DNA from: an uncultured Novosphingobium sp.
GTDB taxonomy: Bacteria > Pseudomonadota > Alphaproteobacteria > Sphingomonadales > Sphingomonadaceae
Length of the DNA: 5,767 bases
Assembly (NCBI GenBank): GCA_938005655.1
Contig: CALLNA010000268.1
Location: 1-5,767 of the forward strand
Direction of reading: 5' to 3'
Position numbers and translations under genes: made by a program. This document shows positions 1-5,301 of this stretch, one piece after another (within the stretch, counting starts at the first letter, position 1; the number at the start of each line of letters is the position of its first letter). The notes below the pieces were generated by a model. That model had not been told where the DNA came from. It ran no database searches and saw only the letters and a program-made list of their open reading frames with translations.

Positions 1-896
1 TTATAGCGGTCGCCTTCCTCCACCACATAGGTGATGATGAAGTCCTGCTTGTTGCTGGTGAGCTCCGCCACCGCCGAAATCACGCGGAAGTCGGCATAGC
101 CGTGCTGGAGATAGAAGAGGCGCAGCTTCTGCTGATCATAGGCCAGACGATCGGGATCGTAGGTCGTGTTCGACGACAGGAGATTGCCGAGGCTGGCCTG
201 CTTCGTCGCCATTTCGCCGCGCAGTTCGCCGTCGCTGAACTGTTCGTTGCCGATGATGTTGATCTGGCGGACCTTCGACTTCGGCCCTTCGTCGATCTCG
301 AACACCACATCGACGCGGTTCTGGTCGAGCTGGACCATCTTGGGGTCGACGGTCGCGGCGAAGCGGCCCTGCCGCTTGTAGAGTTCGATGATACGCGCGA
401 CGTCGGCGCGGACCTTGGAGCGGGTGAAGATCTGCCGCGGCGCGAGCTTGATCTCGGGCGTGATCTTGTCTTCCTTGATCCGCTTGTTGCCCTCCAGCAC
501 GATGCGGTTGATGACCGGGTTCTCCTTGACCGTGATCACCACGTTACCGCCGTTGTTGCGGATCTGAACGTCGGCGAAAAGCTCGGTCGCGTAGAGGTCC
601 TTGAGGGCCTGGTCGGCCGCGGCCTCGGTATAGTCCTGGCCGACGCGCAGCTTGATGTAGGAGAGGATCGTATCGGGCTCGAGGCGCTGCGAGCCCTCGA
701 CCGCGATCGTCTGGATCACCGCCACCGGGGCGGGCGCCGCGACGTCGGCTGCCGCCGGGGCCGGGGCCGCCGCGGGCGCATCCTGCGCGCTCGCCGCCAC
801 CGGAACGCCGGCGAGGATCGAGGTCCCGAGCAGGACGGCGGTCAGACGGCCCGAAACCAGACGGGCCGAGTGGTAGGGCTTATCGCTGCGAACCAT
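1..896 (-). CDS. bamA: Outer membrane protein assembly factor BamA, 3'-truncated by the window edge
   Basis: BamA is the Omp85 core of the BAM complex, which folds beta-barrel proteins into the outer membrane. The frame opens at ATG 896 and stays open to base 1, giving 298 complete codons of a protein that usually exceeds 800. Residues 1-37 look like a Sec signal peptide: basic start, hydrophobic stretch LTAVLLGTSILAGV (18-31) and ASA before Q38 for signal peptidase I. Residues 39-60 are an Ala/Pro-rich linker. POTRA 1 (about 61-127) has VEGSQRL and LFADVQI; POTRA 2 (about 128-205) has LEGNKRIK and YKRQGRFAA; POTRA 3 (about 206-298) has IIGNEQFSD and YLQHGYADFRV. The remaining POTRA domains and the barrel lie outside. 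GAGGA stands 11 bases before the ATG. The gene lies next to rseP, as in many proteobacteria. It begins after a 198-base gap, so it may have its own control. Confidence 0.95.
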   Translation of the reverse strand, partial: MVRSDKPYHSARLVSGRLTAVLLGTSILAGVPVAASAQDAPAAAPAPAAADVAAPAPVAVIQTIAVEGSQRLEPDTILSYIKLRVGQDYTEAAADQALKDLYATELFADVQIRNNGGNVVITVKENPVINRIVLEGNKRIKEDKITPEIKLAPRQIFTRSKVRADVARIIELYKRQGRFAATVDPKMVQLDQNRVDVVFEIDEGPKSKVRQINIIGNEQFSDGELRGEMATKQASLGNLLSSNTTYDPDRLAYDQQKLRLFYLQHGYADFRVISAVAELTSNKQDFIITYVVEEGDRY

Positions 897-940
897 GTTC
901 CGTCCAATCCTCGACACGGCAGTTCCCGTATTCGGCAGAC

Positions 941-957
941 CGGACGAAAACCGTCCG
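941..957 (-). other. Stem-loop in the bamA leader
   Basis: On the minus strand CGGACG (957-952) and CGTCCG (946-941) form a 6-bp stem around the loop GTTTT. It is followed by mixed sequence rather than a T run, so it does not fit an intrinsic terminator. The same CGTCC arm could instead pair with GGACG at 905-901, just before the bamA start codon, giving two exclusive structures. This is a pairing observation without folding energies. Confidence 0.35.
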
Positions 958-976
958 ATCCGCCCCGTAAATCTCG

Positions 977-992
977 CGGGACCCGGGTCCCG
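977..992. promoter_or_regulatory. 16-bp perfect palindrome in the bamA leader
   Basis: CGGGACCCGGGTCCCG reads the same on both strands with no spacer. It lies 81 bases before the bamA start codon. It could be an operator for a dimeric regulator. As RNA it could form only a short hairpin, since the centre has no loop. No T tract follows, so it is not a simple terminator. In DNA this rich in G and C, chance is possible, but 16 bases without a mismatch is long. Confidence 0.35.
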
Positions 993-1039
993 ATAGCAAA
1001 CGCAGCCCTTGCCCGATGCCGCTTCCCCGATCAAGCCGT

Positions 1040-1069
1040 CTATCGGCAGTCCGAGGACCCTATCGACAG
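1040..1069. repeat. Imperfect 10-bp direct repeat, two helical turns apart
   Basis: CTATCGGCAG at 1040-1049 and CTATCGACAG at 1060-1069 (plus strand) match at 9 of 10 bases and start exactly 20 bases apart. The core CTATCG occurs a third time inverted at 991-996, touching the end of the 16-base palindrome. Direct repeats on one face of the helix can be sites for a regulator binding as a tandem dimer. The sequence shows only the repeat; any factor is unknown. Confidence 0.4.
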
Positions 1070-1094
1070 GCTTGGACGCCCGCTTTTCCCCGCC

Positions 1095-2210
1095 TCAGCC
1101 GCCGATCCGGAACAGCGAGGCGAGATCGTTGATCGTGACGAACAGCATCAGCGCGAGCACGAAGGCGAGGCCGGTGCGGAAAGCCCATTCCTGACTGCGG
1201 GCGCCCAGCGGCCTGCGGCGGATCGCCTCGGCCGCGTAGAACGCCAGGTGCCCACCGTCGAGGGCGGGGATTGGCAGGAGGTTGATGAATGCCAAATTAA
1301 TTGAGATGAGGGCCGCGAAATACACGAATTCCGGCCACCCCAGGGTCAGCTTCTCGCCCGAGAACTTGGCGATCTTGATCGGTCCGCCCAGCTCCTTGAC
1401 CGAGCGTTCGCCGACCACGATCTGCTTGATCCCAGTGATCATCATCCTGACCACGCCAAGGCTCTGATCGCCCGCCATGACCACGGCCTCGACCGGGCCG
1501 ACCGGCTCGATCTGGACCTTGCCGGCGCCGATGCCGATCATCCCGATGCGGGATTCGTTGCCGAACTGGTCGCGGTCGGTATGCGAGGCGATCGGCACCT
1601 TGACCTCGACCTGCCGCCCGGCGCGCTCGGCCACGACCGCGATGGTATGGCCGGGATAGGGGATGACCTTCTCGCGCACCTCGTCGAAGCGGGTGATCGC
1701 CTGCCCATCGATGGCGATGATCCGGTCGCCGATCCTGAGCCCTGCGTCACGCGCCGAGGAGACCTCGGTGAACCCGGCGATTACCGGCGAGGCGACGATC
1801 TTGCCGTAGAGGTAGTTGAACGAGGCGAAGATCAGGATCGCGACCAGCAGGTTGGTCAGCGGCCCGGCCAGCACGATCAGCGCGCGCTGCCACAGCGGCT
1901 TGCCGTGGAAGACGTGGGCCCGCTCCTCCGCGCTCAGCCCTTCGAGCGCCTTGCCGTCGGGCTGGCTCGTCGCGTTCATGTCGCCGGCGAACTGGACGTA
2001 GCCGCCGAGCGGCAGCAGCGACAGCTTCCAGCGCGTGCCGCGCTTGTCGGTCCACCCGGCCAGCTCCTTGCCGAAGCCGATCGAGAAGGCGTCGGCCTTC
2101 ACCCCGAACCAGCGGCCGACCAGATAGTGCCCCAGCTCGTGCACCAGGACCAGCGGCCCGAGCACGAGCAGGAAGGCGAAGATCGTTACCAGCAGGGACG
2201 GAGAATGCAT
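1095..2210 (-). CDS. rseP: RIP metalloprotease RseP (site-2 protease), single PDZ domain
   Basis: RseP-type site-2 proteases are zinc enzymes of the inner membrane that cut substrates within the bilayer. In E. coli they cleave the anti-sigma factor RseA and remnant signal peptides; the substrate here is unknown. The protein is 371 residues. The first membrane helix (about 6-23) runs into the zinc motif HELGH (24-28). LPLGGYVQF (66-74) follows, then a second helix with AGPLTN (115-120). A PDZ domain occupies about 138-210 (DAGLRIGDRIIAIDGQ is its core). GGPIKIAK (275-282) precedes the third helix, which carries NLLPIPALDGGH (310-321), supplying the third zinc ligand D318. The last helix is about 343-360. 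E. coli RseP has two PDZ domains and about 450 residues; a single PDZ is common in alphaproteobacterial and Gram-positive members. The ATG at 2210 lies three bases after the dxr stop, with GGAG 12 bases upstream. An AT-rich codon patch covers residues 303-307. Confidence 0.97.
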   Translation of the reverse strand: MHSPSLLVTIFAFLLVLGPLVLVHELGHYLVGRWFGVKADAFSIGFGKELAGWTDKRGTRWKLSLLPLGGYVQFAGDMNATSQPDGKALEGLSAEERAHVFHGKPLWQRALIVLAGPLTNLLVAILIFASFNYLYGKIVASPVIAGFTEVSSARDAGLRIGDRIIAIDGQAITRFDEVREKVIPYPGHTIAVVAERAGRQVEVKVPIASHTDRDQFGNESRIGMIGIGAGKVQIEPVGPVEAVVMAGDQSLGVVRMMITGIKQIVVGERSVKELGGPIKIAKFSGEKLTLGWPEFVYFAALISINLAFINLLPIPALDGGHLAFYAAEAIRRRPLGARSQEWAFRTGLAFVLALMLFVTINDLASLFRIGG

Positions 2211-2213
2211 GGC

Positions 2214-3365
2214 TCAGGCAAGCTCCATCATCTCGCGCGCATGAACGCGCGCCTCGGCATCGACGGCGTGGACGTCGGGCAGGCAGGACGGGGCCGCGGG
2301 CGCGTACCGGCTGAGGACATCCTCGACCATTGCCGCGATCCGGGTGAACCCGATCTGACCGGCGAGGAAGCCGGCGACGGCGACCTCGTTCGCGGCATTG
2401 AGCACGGCGGGGATCGCCCCGCCCGCCTCGGCCGCCTGGCGGGCGAGCCGGGTCGCGGGAAAGCGCGTCTCGTCGGGCGCGCGGAAGGTCAGCTCGCCGA
2501 TCGCGGCGAGGTCGAGCGGGGGCAGCGGCGTGTCCATCCGCTGCGGCCAGGCGAGGACCGAGGCGATCGGCACGCGCATGTCCGAAGGCCCGAGCTGGGC
2601 CAGGGTCGAGCCGTCGCGGTACTCGACCATCGAATGGACCACCGACTGCGGGTGGACGATGATCCGCAGGCGATCGAGGCCGACCGGGAACAGGTGGAAC
2701 GCCTCGATCAGCTCCAGCCCCTTGTTGAACATCGTCGCGGAATCGACGCTGATCTTGGCGCCCATGTCCCAGTTGGGATGCTTGACCGCCTGGGCCGGGG
2801 TCGCCGCGGTGAGCTGGTCGAGCGACCAGTCGCGGAACGGGCCGCCGCTGGCCGTCAGGGTGATCGTGCGGACGTGAGCGGGATCGTTGCCGGCGAGGCA
2901 CTGGAAAATCGCGTTGTGCTCGGAATCGACCGGAAGCAGCGTCGCGCCGTATTTCTCGACCGCCGCGGTCATCACCTCGCCGGCCGAGACCAGCGCCTCC
3001 TTGTTGGCGAGGCCGACGACCTTGCCTTGCTCGATCGCCGCCATGGTCGGGGCGAGGCCGGCGCAGCCGACGATCGCGGCGACGGTCAGGTCCGCGCCCG
3101 CGGCGGCGGCCTCGACCAGGCCCGCAGCGCCGCCGAGCGCCTGGATGTTCGTGCCGGAGAGCGCCGCGCGCAGCTCGGCCAGCTTGGCCTCGTCCGCGAT
3201 CACGGCGATTTCTGCACGGAACTCGCGCGCCAGCCGGGCCAGCTCGGCCGCGTTGCTGTGCGCGGTGAGCGCGAGGACGCGCCACTCGCCGGGCTGACGG
3301 CGGACCAGGTCCAGGGTGGAAGCGCCGATGGACCCGGTGGCCCCGAGGATGGAGATGGAACGCAT
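2214..3365 (-). CDS. dxr: 1-deoxy-D-xylulose-5-phosphate reductoisomerase
   Basis: Dxr (IspC) converts 1-deoxy-D-xylulose 5-phosphate to 2-C-methyl-D-erythritol 4-phosphate with NADPH and a divalent metal. This is the committed step of the MEP isoprenoid pathway, which supplies IPP to UppS in the same cluster. The protein is 383 residues, slightly shorter than E. coli (398). The N terminus carries the NADPH-binding loop LGATGSIG (7-14). NKEALVSAG (121-129) follows. The metal ligands are in LLPVDSEHNAIFQ (143-155), with D147 and E149 matching E. coli D150 and E152, and in MFNKGLELIEA (212-222), with E218 matching E231. The substrate-binding and flexible-loop region KHPNWDMG (195-202) holds H196 and W199. 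VHPQSVVHSMVEY (237-249) is also typical. The ATG at 3365 lies directly before the Rossmann strand and four bases after the cdsA stop. Its TGA is three bases before the rseP ATG. No defect seen. Confidence 0.98.
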   Translation of the reverse strand: MRSISILGATGSIGASTLDLVRRQPGEWRVLALTAHSNAAELARLAREFRAEIAVIADEAKLAELRAALSGTNIQALGGAAGLVEAAAAGADLTVAAIVGCAGLAPTMAAIEQGKVVGLANKEALVSAGEVMTAAVEKYGATLLPVDSEHNAIFQCLAGNDPAHVRTITLTASGGPFRDWSLDQLTAATPAQAVKHPNWDMGAKISVDSATMFNKGLELIEAFHLFPVGLDRLRIIVHPQSVVHSMVEYRDGSTLAQLGPSDMRVPIASVLAWPQRMDTPLPPLDLAAIGELTFRAPDETRFPATRLARQAAEAGGAIPAVLNAANEVAVAGFLAGQIGFTRIAAMVEDVLSRYAPAAPSCLPDVHAVDAEARVHAREMMELA

Positions 3366-3369
3366 GGGT

Positions 3370-3987
3370 CTAGGAGATAGCCTCTAGGCCGCCGGATAGC
3401 AGCAGGAGAATGCCGGTAAGAACGCTGACCGCCAGCAGACCGTCGAGCCGGTCGAACAGCCCCCCGTGGCCGGGAATCAGGTGGCTGGAATCCTTGACGC
3501 CCGCGCGGCGCTTCATCCAGCTTTCGAAGAAGTCGCCGGCCTGGGCGACCACCGCCACCAGCGCGCCGCCGAGCGCATAGGTCCACGGGCTGGGCCCGAG
3601 GCCGTCGACGGCCGTGCCGGCGTTGAACACTTCCAGGCGGGTCTGCATCAGGGAGCGGAAATAAAACGCCCAGCCGGCAAAAATGAGGCCGGAGGCGATC
3701 ATTCCGCCGATCAGGCCCGCCCAGGTCTTGGACGGGCTGATCCTGGGCGCGATCTTCGGCCCGCCGAAGGTCCGGCCCGCGAAATAGGCGCCGACATCGG
3801 TAGCGATCACGGCGCTGACGATCTGGAGGACATTGAGCGCCCCGTCAGGGCGCATCCGCAGGACCACCAGCATCCAAGTGGCGAAGCCGACATAGGCGAT
3901 GCCGGTCCCGTTCCACAGCCCGCGCGCGATCGGGTCCGGGGTGAGGCCCGCCGCCAGGCAGCGCCATTCCCACAGCACGCCGAGCAT
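3370..3987 (-). CDS. cdsA: Phosphatidate cytidylyltransferase (CDP-diglyceride synthase), N-terminally short, start uncertain
   Basis: CdsA is an inner-membrane enzyme that makes CDP-diacylglycerol from phosphatidate and CTP, the branch point for phospholipids. From the first ATG (3987) the protein is 205 residues; the family is usually about 260-285. The C-terminal half is convincing: ATDVGAYFAGRTFG (62-75), ISPSKTW (83-89), GDFFES (151-156) and the full CDP-diglyceride synthase signature from S156 to D182, with KRR, GVKDSS, PGHGG and DRLD in place. Hydrophobic segments lie near 28-44, 50-63, 91-110, 136-150 and 184-200. Family-like sequence continues upstream of the ATG in frame (LGGFVWSCFAVVI), but the frame meets the uppS TGA at 4036-4038 with only CTG at 4026 as a possible start. 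The expected first membrane segment is absent. Possible explanations are a non-standard start, a real deletion, or a base error in the C/G runs at 4018-4034. The TAG stop is four bases before dxr. Family certain; 5' end not. Confidence 0.85.
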   Translation of the reverse strand: MLGVLWEWRCLAAGLTPDPIARGLWNGTGIAYVGFATWMLVVLRMRPDGALNVLQIVSAVIATDVGAYFAGRTFGGPKIAPRISPSKTWAGLIGGMIASGLIFAGWAFYFRSLMQTRLEVFNAGTAVDGLGPSPWTYALGGALVAVVAQAGDFFESWMKRRAGVKDSSHLIPGHGGLFDRLDGLLAVSVLTGILLLLSGGLEAIS

Positions 3988-4035
3988 GATGACGACCGCG
4001 AAGCACGACCAGACGAACCCGCCCAGCGGGGAGGA

Positions 4036-4746
4036 TCAACGCCCGCCATAGCGCCGATCCCGCCGGGCGAAGGCGGCGAGCGCCTCCTCAAGGTGCGCCG
4101 GGGTGAAGTCCGGCCAGAGGACGTCGGTGAAGACCATCTCGGCATAGGCCGCCTGCCAGAGCAGGAAGTTCGACAGGCGGACCTCGCCCGAGGTGCGGAT
4201 CAGCAGGTCGAGCGGCGGCAGGTCGGCGGTGTCCAGCTCGGCCTCGATCGTCTCGGGCGTGATCGGCCCCTTGGCGGCGGCGGCGGCGGCGGCGCGGGCG
4301 ATCTCCGCTTGCGAGCCGTAGTTGAGCGCGATGACCAGCGTGGTCCCGCGATTGCCCGCCGTGCGCGCCAGGGCGTCGTCGAGCAAGGCGACGATGTCCG
4401 CGGACAAGGCCCTGTAATCGCCGATGATCTTGAGGCGGACCCCGTTTGCGACGAATTCCTCGATGTCGCTGCGGATGAAGCGCTTGAGCAGGCCCATCAG
4501 GTCGGAGATCTCGTCTGCCGGACGCCGCCAGTTCTCCGACGAGAAGGCGTAGAGCGTCAGCGCCTCCAGCCCCATGCTCCGCGCCGCGCGGGCCAGGACG
4601 CGCACCGCCTCGACCCCGCGCTGGTGGCCGACCGCGCGCGGCAGGTGCCGGCCCTTGGCCCAGCGCCCATTGCCGTCCATGATGATCGCGACATGACGCG
4701 CGCCGTGATCCGCGCCCCCGGAGATCGAGGCGGCCGAAGCGGTCAC
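4036..4746 (-). CDS. uppS: Undecaprenyl diphosphate synthase (cis-prenyltransferase), GTG start
   Basis: UppS condenses farnesyl diphosphate with eight isopentenyl diphosphates into C55 undecaprenyl diphosphate, precursor of the lipid carrier for peptidoglycan and other wall polymers. It acts at the cytoplasmic face of the membrane. The protein is 236 residues. Motifs: IIMDGNGRWAK (21-31) with D24 matching the catalytic Mg/diphosphate aspartate, GHQRG (40-44), YAFSSENWRRP (66-76), LNYGSQ (141-146), RTSGEVRLSNFLLWQ (184-198) carrying the IPP-binding R184, R190 and S192, and AYAEMVFTDVLWPDF (200-214) with E203. The C-terminal RRYGGR is the usual ending. The start is GTG at 4746, overlapping the frr stop as GTGA; no other in-frame start precedes the catalytic motif, so translation is probably coupled to frr. 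The stretch between LNYGSQ and RTSGE is about eight residues shorter than in E. coli and contains seven alanines (152-158) encoded by a GCC repeat. Active-site residues are intact. Confidence 0.97.
   Translation of the reverse strand: MTASAASISGGADHGARHVAIIMDGNGRWAKGRHLPRAVGHQRGVEAVRVLARAARSMGLEALTLYAFSSENWRRPADEISDLMGLLKRFIRSDIEEFVANGVRLKIIGDYRALSADIVALLDDALARTAGNRGTTLVIALNYGSQAEIARAAAAAAAKGPITPETIEAELDTADLPPLDLLIRTSGEVRLSNFLLWQAAYAEMVFTDVLWPDFTPAHLEEALAAFARRDRRYGGR
4273..4293. repeat. Seven-copy GGC/GCC trinucleotide tract inside uppS
   Basis: Seven uninterrupted GGC units on the plus strand encode alanines 152-158 of UppS, all with the same GCC codon. The tract lies in the variable helix region between the NYG motif and the RTSGE motif, where length varies in the family. 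It stays in frame and changes no catalytic residue. Uniform codon use suggests slippage rather than selection for each residue. This is inferred, because GCC is also a favoured Ala codon at this GC content. Confidence 0.85.
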
Positions 4747-5300
4747 TTGCCGAGGATTTCCTGTTCTTTCTGCACCGCGACGTCGTCGGCCTGCTTGATG
4801 AAATCGTCGGTCAGCTTCTGGACGTCGGCCTCGCTGCGCTTGCGCTCGTCCTCGGAGATTTCCTTCTTGGTCTCGTCGGCTTTCAGCGCATCCATCCCGT
4901 CGCGGCGGACATTGCGGATCGCGACGCGGGCCTTCTCGGCATATTGGTGCGCGAGCTTGGCCAGCTCCTTGCGGCGCTCCTCGGTCAGGTCGGGGATCGG
5001 CAGGCGCAGGGTGTTGCCGTCGTTGATCGGGTTGAGCCCGAGCCCAGCCGAGCGGATCGCCTTCTCGACGGGGCCGATGTTCGACTTGTCCCAGACCTGC
5101 ACCGAGAGCAGGCGCGGCTCGGGCGCCGAGACGGTCGCCACCTGGTTGAGCGGCATGTGGCTGCCGTAGACCTCGACCGTCACCGGATCGAGCAGCGTCG
5201 TGTTGGCGCGGCCGGTGCGCAGGCCGCCGAGATCGTGGCGTAGCGATTCGACCGCGCCCTTCATCCGCCGTTCGAGATCGGCCTTGTCGTACTTCGCCAT
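4743..5300 (-). CDS. frr: Ribosome recycling factor
   Basis: RRF works with EF-G in the cytoplasm to split post-termination ribosomes and release mRNA and tRNA. The protein is 185 residues, the same length as the E. coli protein. Visible family marks are LRTGRA (27-32), the domain II beta region with VEVYGS and PLNQ (42-53), VEKAIRSAGLGLNP (78-91), LTEERRKEL (105-113) and RNVRRD (129-134), where R132 matches the essential arginine of E. coli RRF. The C-terminal half is charged and helical, including KKEISEDERKRSE, as expected for the long three-helix bundle. The ATG at 5300 follows the pyrH TGA by one base. A good Shine-Dalgarno, AAGGGGG, lies six bases before it inside the pyrH end, so the start is well supported. 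The gene ends in a GTGA overlap with uppS. The pyrH-frr pair is near-universal in bacteria. Nothing is odd. Confidence 0.98.
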   Translation of the reverse strand: MAKYDKADLERRMKGAVESLRHDLGGLRTGRANTTLLDPVTVEVYGSHMPLNQVATVSAPEPRLLSVQVWDKSNIGPVEKAIRSAGLGLNPINDGNTLRLPIPDLTEERRKELAKLAHQYAEKARVAIRNVRRDGMDALKADETKKEISEDERKRSEADVQKLTDDFIKQADDVAVQKEQEILGK

Positions 5301-5301
5301 G

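Larger units (their letters stand above)
897..1094 (-). other. 198-base rseP-bamA gap, putative bamA leader
   Basis: This is the only real intergenic space in the window; all other junctions are within a few bases or, at cdsA, unresolved. On the minus strand it contains two near-identical 10-mers (1040-1049 and 1060-1069), a 16-base perfect palindrome (977-992), a 6-bp stem-loop (941-957) and a GAGGA ribosome-binding candidate (912-908). I found no convincing sigma-70 or ECF-type promoter pair and no hairpin followed by a T run, so I cannot say whether bamA is read through from rseP or transcribed from here. The size and structured content make a separate or regulated bamA transcript plausible, by inference only. 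Confidence 0.45.

Noticed and set aside
941..992. Intrinsic terminator between rseP and bamA
   Set aside because: Both hairpin-forming sequences lack a following T run on the minus strand, and the palindrome at 977-992 has no loop.
897..1000. ECF/sigma-E type promoter (GGAAC with a spaced CGTT-like box) before bamA
   Set aside because: GGAAC occurs near 926-922 but no matching -10 element lies 16-17 bases downstream, and the spacing would run into the start codon.
102..1304. Plus-strand open frame of 400 codons across bamA, the gap and the rseP end
   Set aside because: The minus-strand frame over the same bases encodes a signal peptide and three POTRA domains. The plus frame has no recognisable feature and crosses the gene boundary.
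1747..3285. Minus-strand open frame of 512 codons overlapping dxr and rseP in another frame
   Set aside because: Composition is Arg/Ala/Gly-rich with no domain, and the overlapped dxr and rseP frames carry complete catalytic motifs.
1581..3380. Long plus-strand open frame of 599 codons antisense to dxr and rseP
   Set aside because: It is rich in Arg, Asp, Gly and Gln without recognisable motifs and lies opposite two clearly real genes. This is the usual mirror frame in high-GC DNA where the real third codon positions are G/C.
3845..4039. TTG start at 4039 overlapping the uppS stop as a cdsA start
   Set aside because: It has the right position for coupling, but its frame gives Arg/His-rich non-membrane sequence and is not the CdsA frame.
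3466..5169. Plus-strand open frame of 567 codons antisense to cdsA, uppS and frr
   Set aside because: It spans three well-identified genes on the other strand, has low-complexity composition and no family motif; a shadow frame.
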